From assembly GCA_035403265.1 (NCBI GenBank), contig DAONEV010000210.1, positions 1 through 7,354 of the forward strand: a stretch of 7,354 bases of DNA. The letters are read 5' to 3'. Positions 7,201-7,354 of the stretch are shown here, piece by piece. This DNA comes from JAAYVZ01 sp035403265. GTDB lineage: Bacteria > Acidobacteriota > Thermoanaerobaculia > Thermoanaerobaculales > Thermoanaerobaculaceae. Made by a program: the position numbers and the translations under genes. The first letter of the stretch is position 1, and every line of letters starts with the position of its first letter. The notes beneath the pieces are model-generated. The model was not told the origin of the DNA. It was given only the letters and a program-made list of their open reading frames with translations, and searched no databases.

Positions 7201-7354
7201 GTCCGCGCCGTCCCGGCTGGACACGAAGGCGAGCCGTTGCCCATCGGGTAGCCACACAGGATGGTGGTCGTAGCCCGGGTTGGCGGTGACCCGCTGGGCG
7301 GACGCTCCGCCGCCTGGAGCGATCCAGATGTCCCCCTGCCAGGAGAACGCGATC
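4231..7354 (-). CDS. Tricorn-like S41 serine peptidase, 5' end outside window
   Basis: The gene is open from the right edge to a TAG at 4233-4231, giving 1,040 residues (numbered here from the first full codon in the window). Residues 1-640 form WD40/PD40-like propeller blades marked by SPDG motifs at about 34 (LPDG), 123, 278, 326, 381, 421, 466, 569 and 613. A charged Lys/Asp/Pro linker (507-541) interrupts the blades, as I recall for bacterial tricorn homologues. The peptidase core follows, with a Ser-His pair in NASHMRF (S714, H715), a PDZ domain (about 729-812, LQPGDRILAVDGEPV), the S41 strand GLIIDVRNNGGGW, the nucleophile in SYSNAE (S937) and an acidic residue in NEENHAVVPD (E993/E994). 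These match the Ser-His-Ser-Glu tetrad of Thermoplasma tricorn, so it is probably active. Tricorn cleaves oligopeptides released by larger proteases. The true start and any signal peptide are not visible; GTG 7257 is internal, since a propeller strand (IAFSWQGDIWIAPGG) precedes it. Confidence 0.93.
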   Translation of the reverse strand, partial: IAFSWQGDIWIAPGGGASAQRVTANPGYDHHPVWLPDGQRLAFVSSRDGADDLYIVDLPQGQPRRLTFHEAADTAMGALGADLVFVSRRHESPDRMPAVYRIPQTGGTESLACRILAQEAVPSPDGRYLALVRGGTPAQRRHYRGAANRDLWLFEIATGRLERLTRTDWDEDGVSWVGNEALVFRSDNGGPDRNVFRLDLPGRKLTQLSRHTGTDVRSPRVSGDGRLVAYELWDSLYTVPADGSREPAKLVLEIPADALQPAIERRTYTADAAEVVPSPDGKQVALVVAGDVFVVARRGKDAASVAPPPTVRVTETPAHERDVIWSPDGKQLLFASDRFGQLDLMVAAPAGRDDGNFVRAASFTESRLTETPQDESLPRFSPDGKRLAWVRGKGDLVVARADGSEPRVLFEHWSPITFAWSPDSQWLAFSREDQAANSEVFIVPAVGGSAVNISQHPGVDVDPVWSPDGRRLYWLSKRHARTQDVWAVYLTRADDERSPEEWVALAEDDEAKKKPAGEKADDKPKADPRSPDKAGVPATRPVAIDFDGIHERAALVLALPGDEEGLAVSPDSKTVVFSADLEGERDLYKVRWDGKELKRLTTGGTNPRQLVFSRDGKLVLYRSGKGTVGSTDLEGKAGDPVTFSARHDVDRLALREQVYEEAWRELDRGFYDPAFHGADWTALHARYRPLAVGASTREDFEEVMNLLGGELNASHMRFRAAGAPKPVPTGSLGVEIEPASDGRSVIVTQVLPDTPAARTDANLQPGDRILAVDGEPVTAGRNFHSMLADTVKQSVRLRVAGKAGERDVVLTPAPLDQVRKARYRVWVKERRALVEKWSAGKLGYIHIEGMDEPSLEEFERDLFAAANGKQGLIIDVRNNGGGWTTDYLMTILSVRRHAWTVPRGADPKAKAYPDAERLPMPAWTRPALTLCDQDSYSNAEIFSWAFQTLKRGSVVGTPTFGAVISTDAATLVDGSMVRLPGRGWYVAGSGINEENHAVVPDVVVEQPPQDDLAPDRDVQLARSVEVLLSQLPADPSALPW
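4918..5169 (-). other. PDZ domain of the tricorn-like peptidase
   Basis: Residues 729-812 of the peptidase start with TGSLGVEIEP, contain VIVTQVLPDTPAA and LQPGDRILAVDGEPV, and end with RLRVAGKAGERDVVLTP. This is the usual PDZ order: carboxylate-binding loop region, then the GDxIxxVDG turn, then the last strand. In tricorn the PDZ domain sits between the two halves of the catalytic core, as here. Confidence 0.85.

Noticed and set aside
6235..7251. Plus-strand open frame of 338 codons
   Set aside because: Same situation opposite the propeller region. The composition is Arg/His/Val-rich, as expected from complement of PDG-type codons.

Overview
The window is GC-rich, roughly two-thirds G+C by eye. 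All three genes lie on the minus strand and together cover almost every base. Both visible gene starts encode Sec-type signal peptides. The gene content is a tricorn-type S41 peptidase and a giant RHS/YD-repeat protein with a DFGxIDSVDLATG-type N-terminus. This fits a GC-rich Gram-negative with large secreted proteins, such as an Acidobacteriota (Thermoanaerobaculia-like) or Myxococcota relative. That placement is an inference from style and not from any marker gene.

Layout in transcription order, right to left. (1) 7354-4231: a tricorn-like serine peptidase whose 5' end is outside the window. It has a long WD40-like propeller region, a charged linker, a PDZ domain and an S41 core with all catalytic residues visible. 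(2) 4230-3931: a 300-base intergenic region. It holds a wobble-paired hairpin downstream of the peptidase gene and a clear housekeeping-type promoter, TTGACA-17-TATTTT. (3) 3930-3295: a small secreted protein of 211 residues that I do not recognise. (4) 3292-1: an RHS/YD-repeat protein, open for 1,097 codons and running off the left edge. Its ATG is two bases after the stop of gene 3. This is the largest feature after the peptidase, and it is easily missed because no stop codon lies inside the window.

Genes 3 and 4 look like a two-gene transcription unit with translational coupling, driven by the promoter at 4028-4000. Both products are predicted to leave the cytoplasm. The RHS protein has about 800 residues of non-repeat N-terminal sequence with cysteines in close pairs, followed by degenerate YD repeats. 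The core and C-terminal tip, where any toxin or variable domain would lie, are beyond the window. The peptidase gene appears to be a separate unit, and no functional link between it and the RHS pair is shown by the sequence. I see no RNA genes, CRISPR arrays, insertion sequences or frameshifts.
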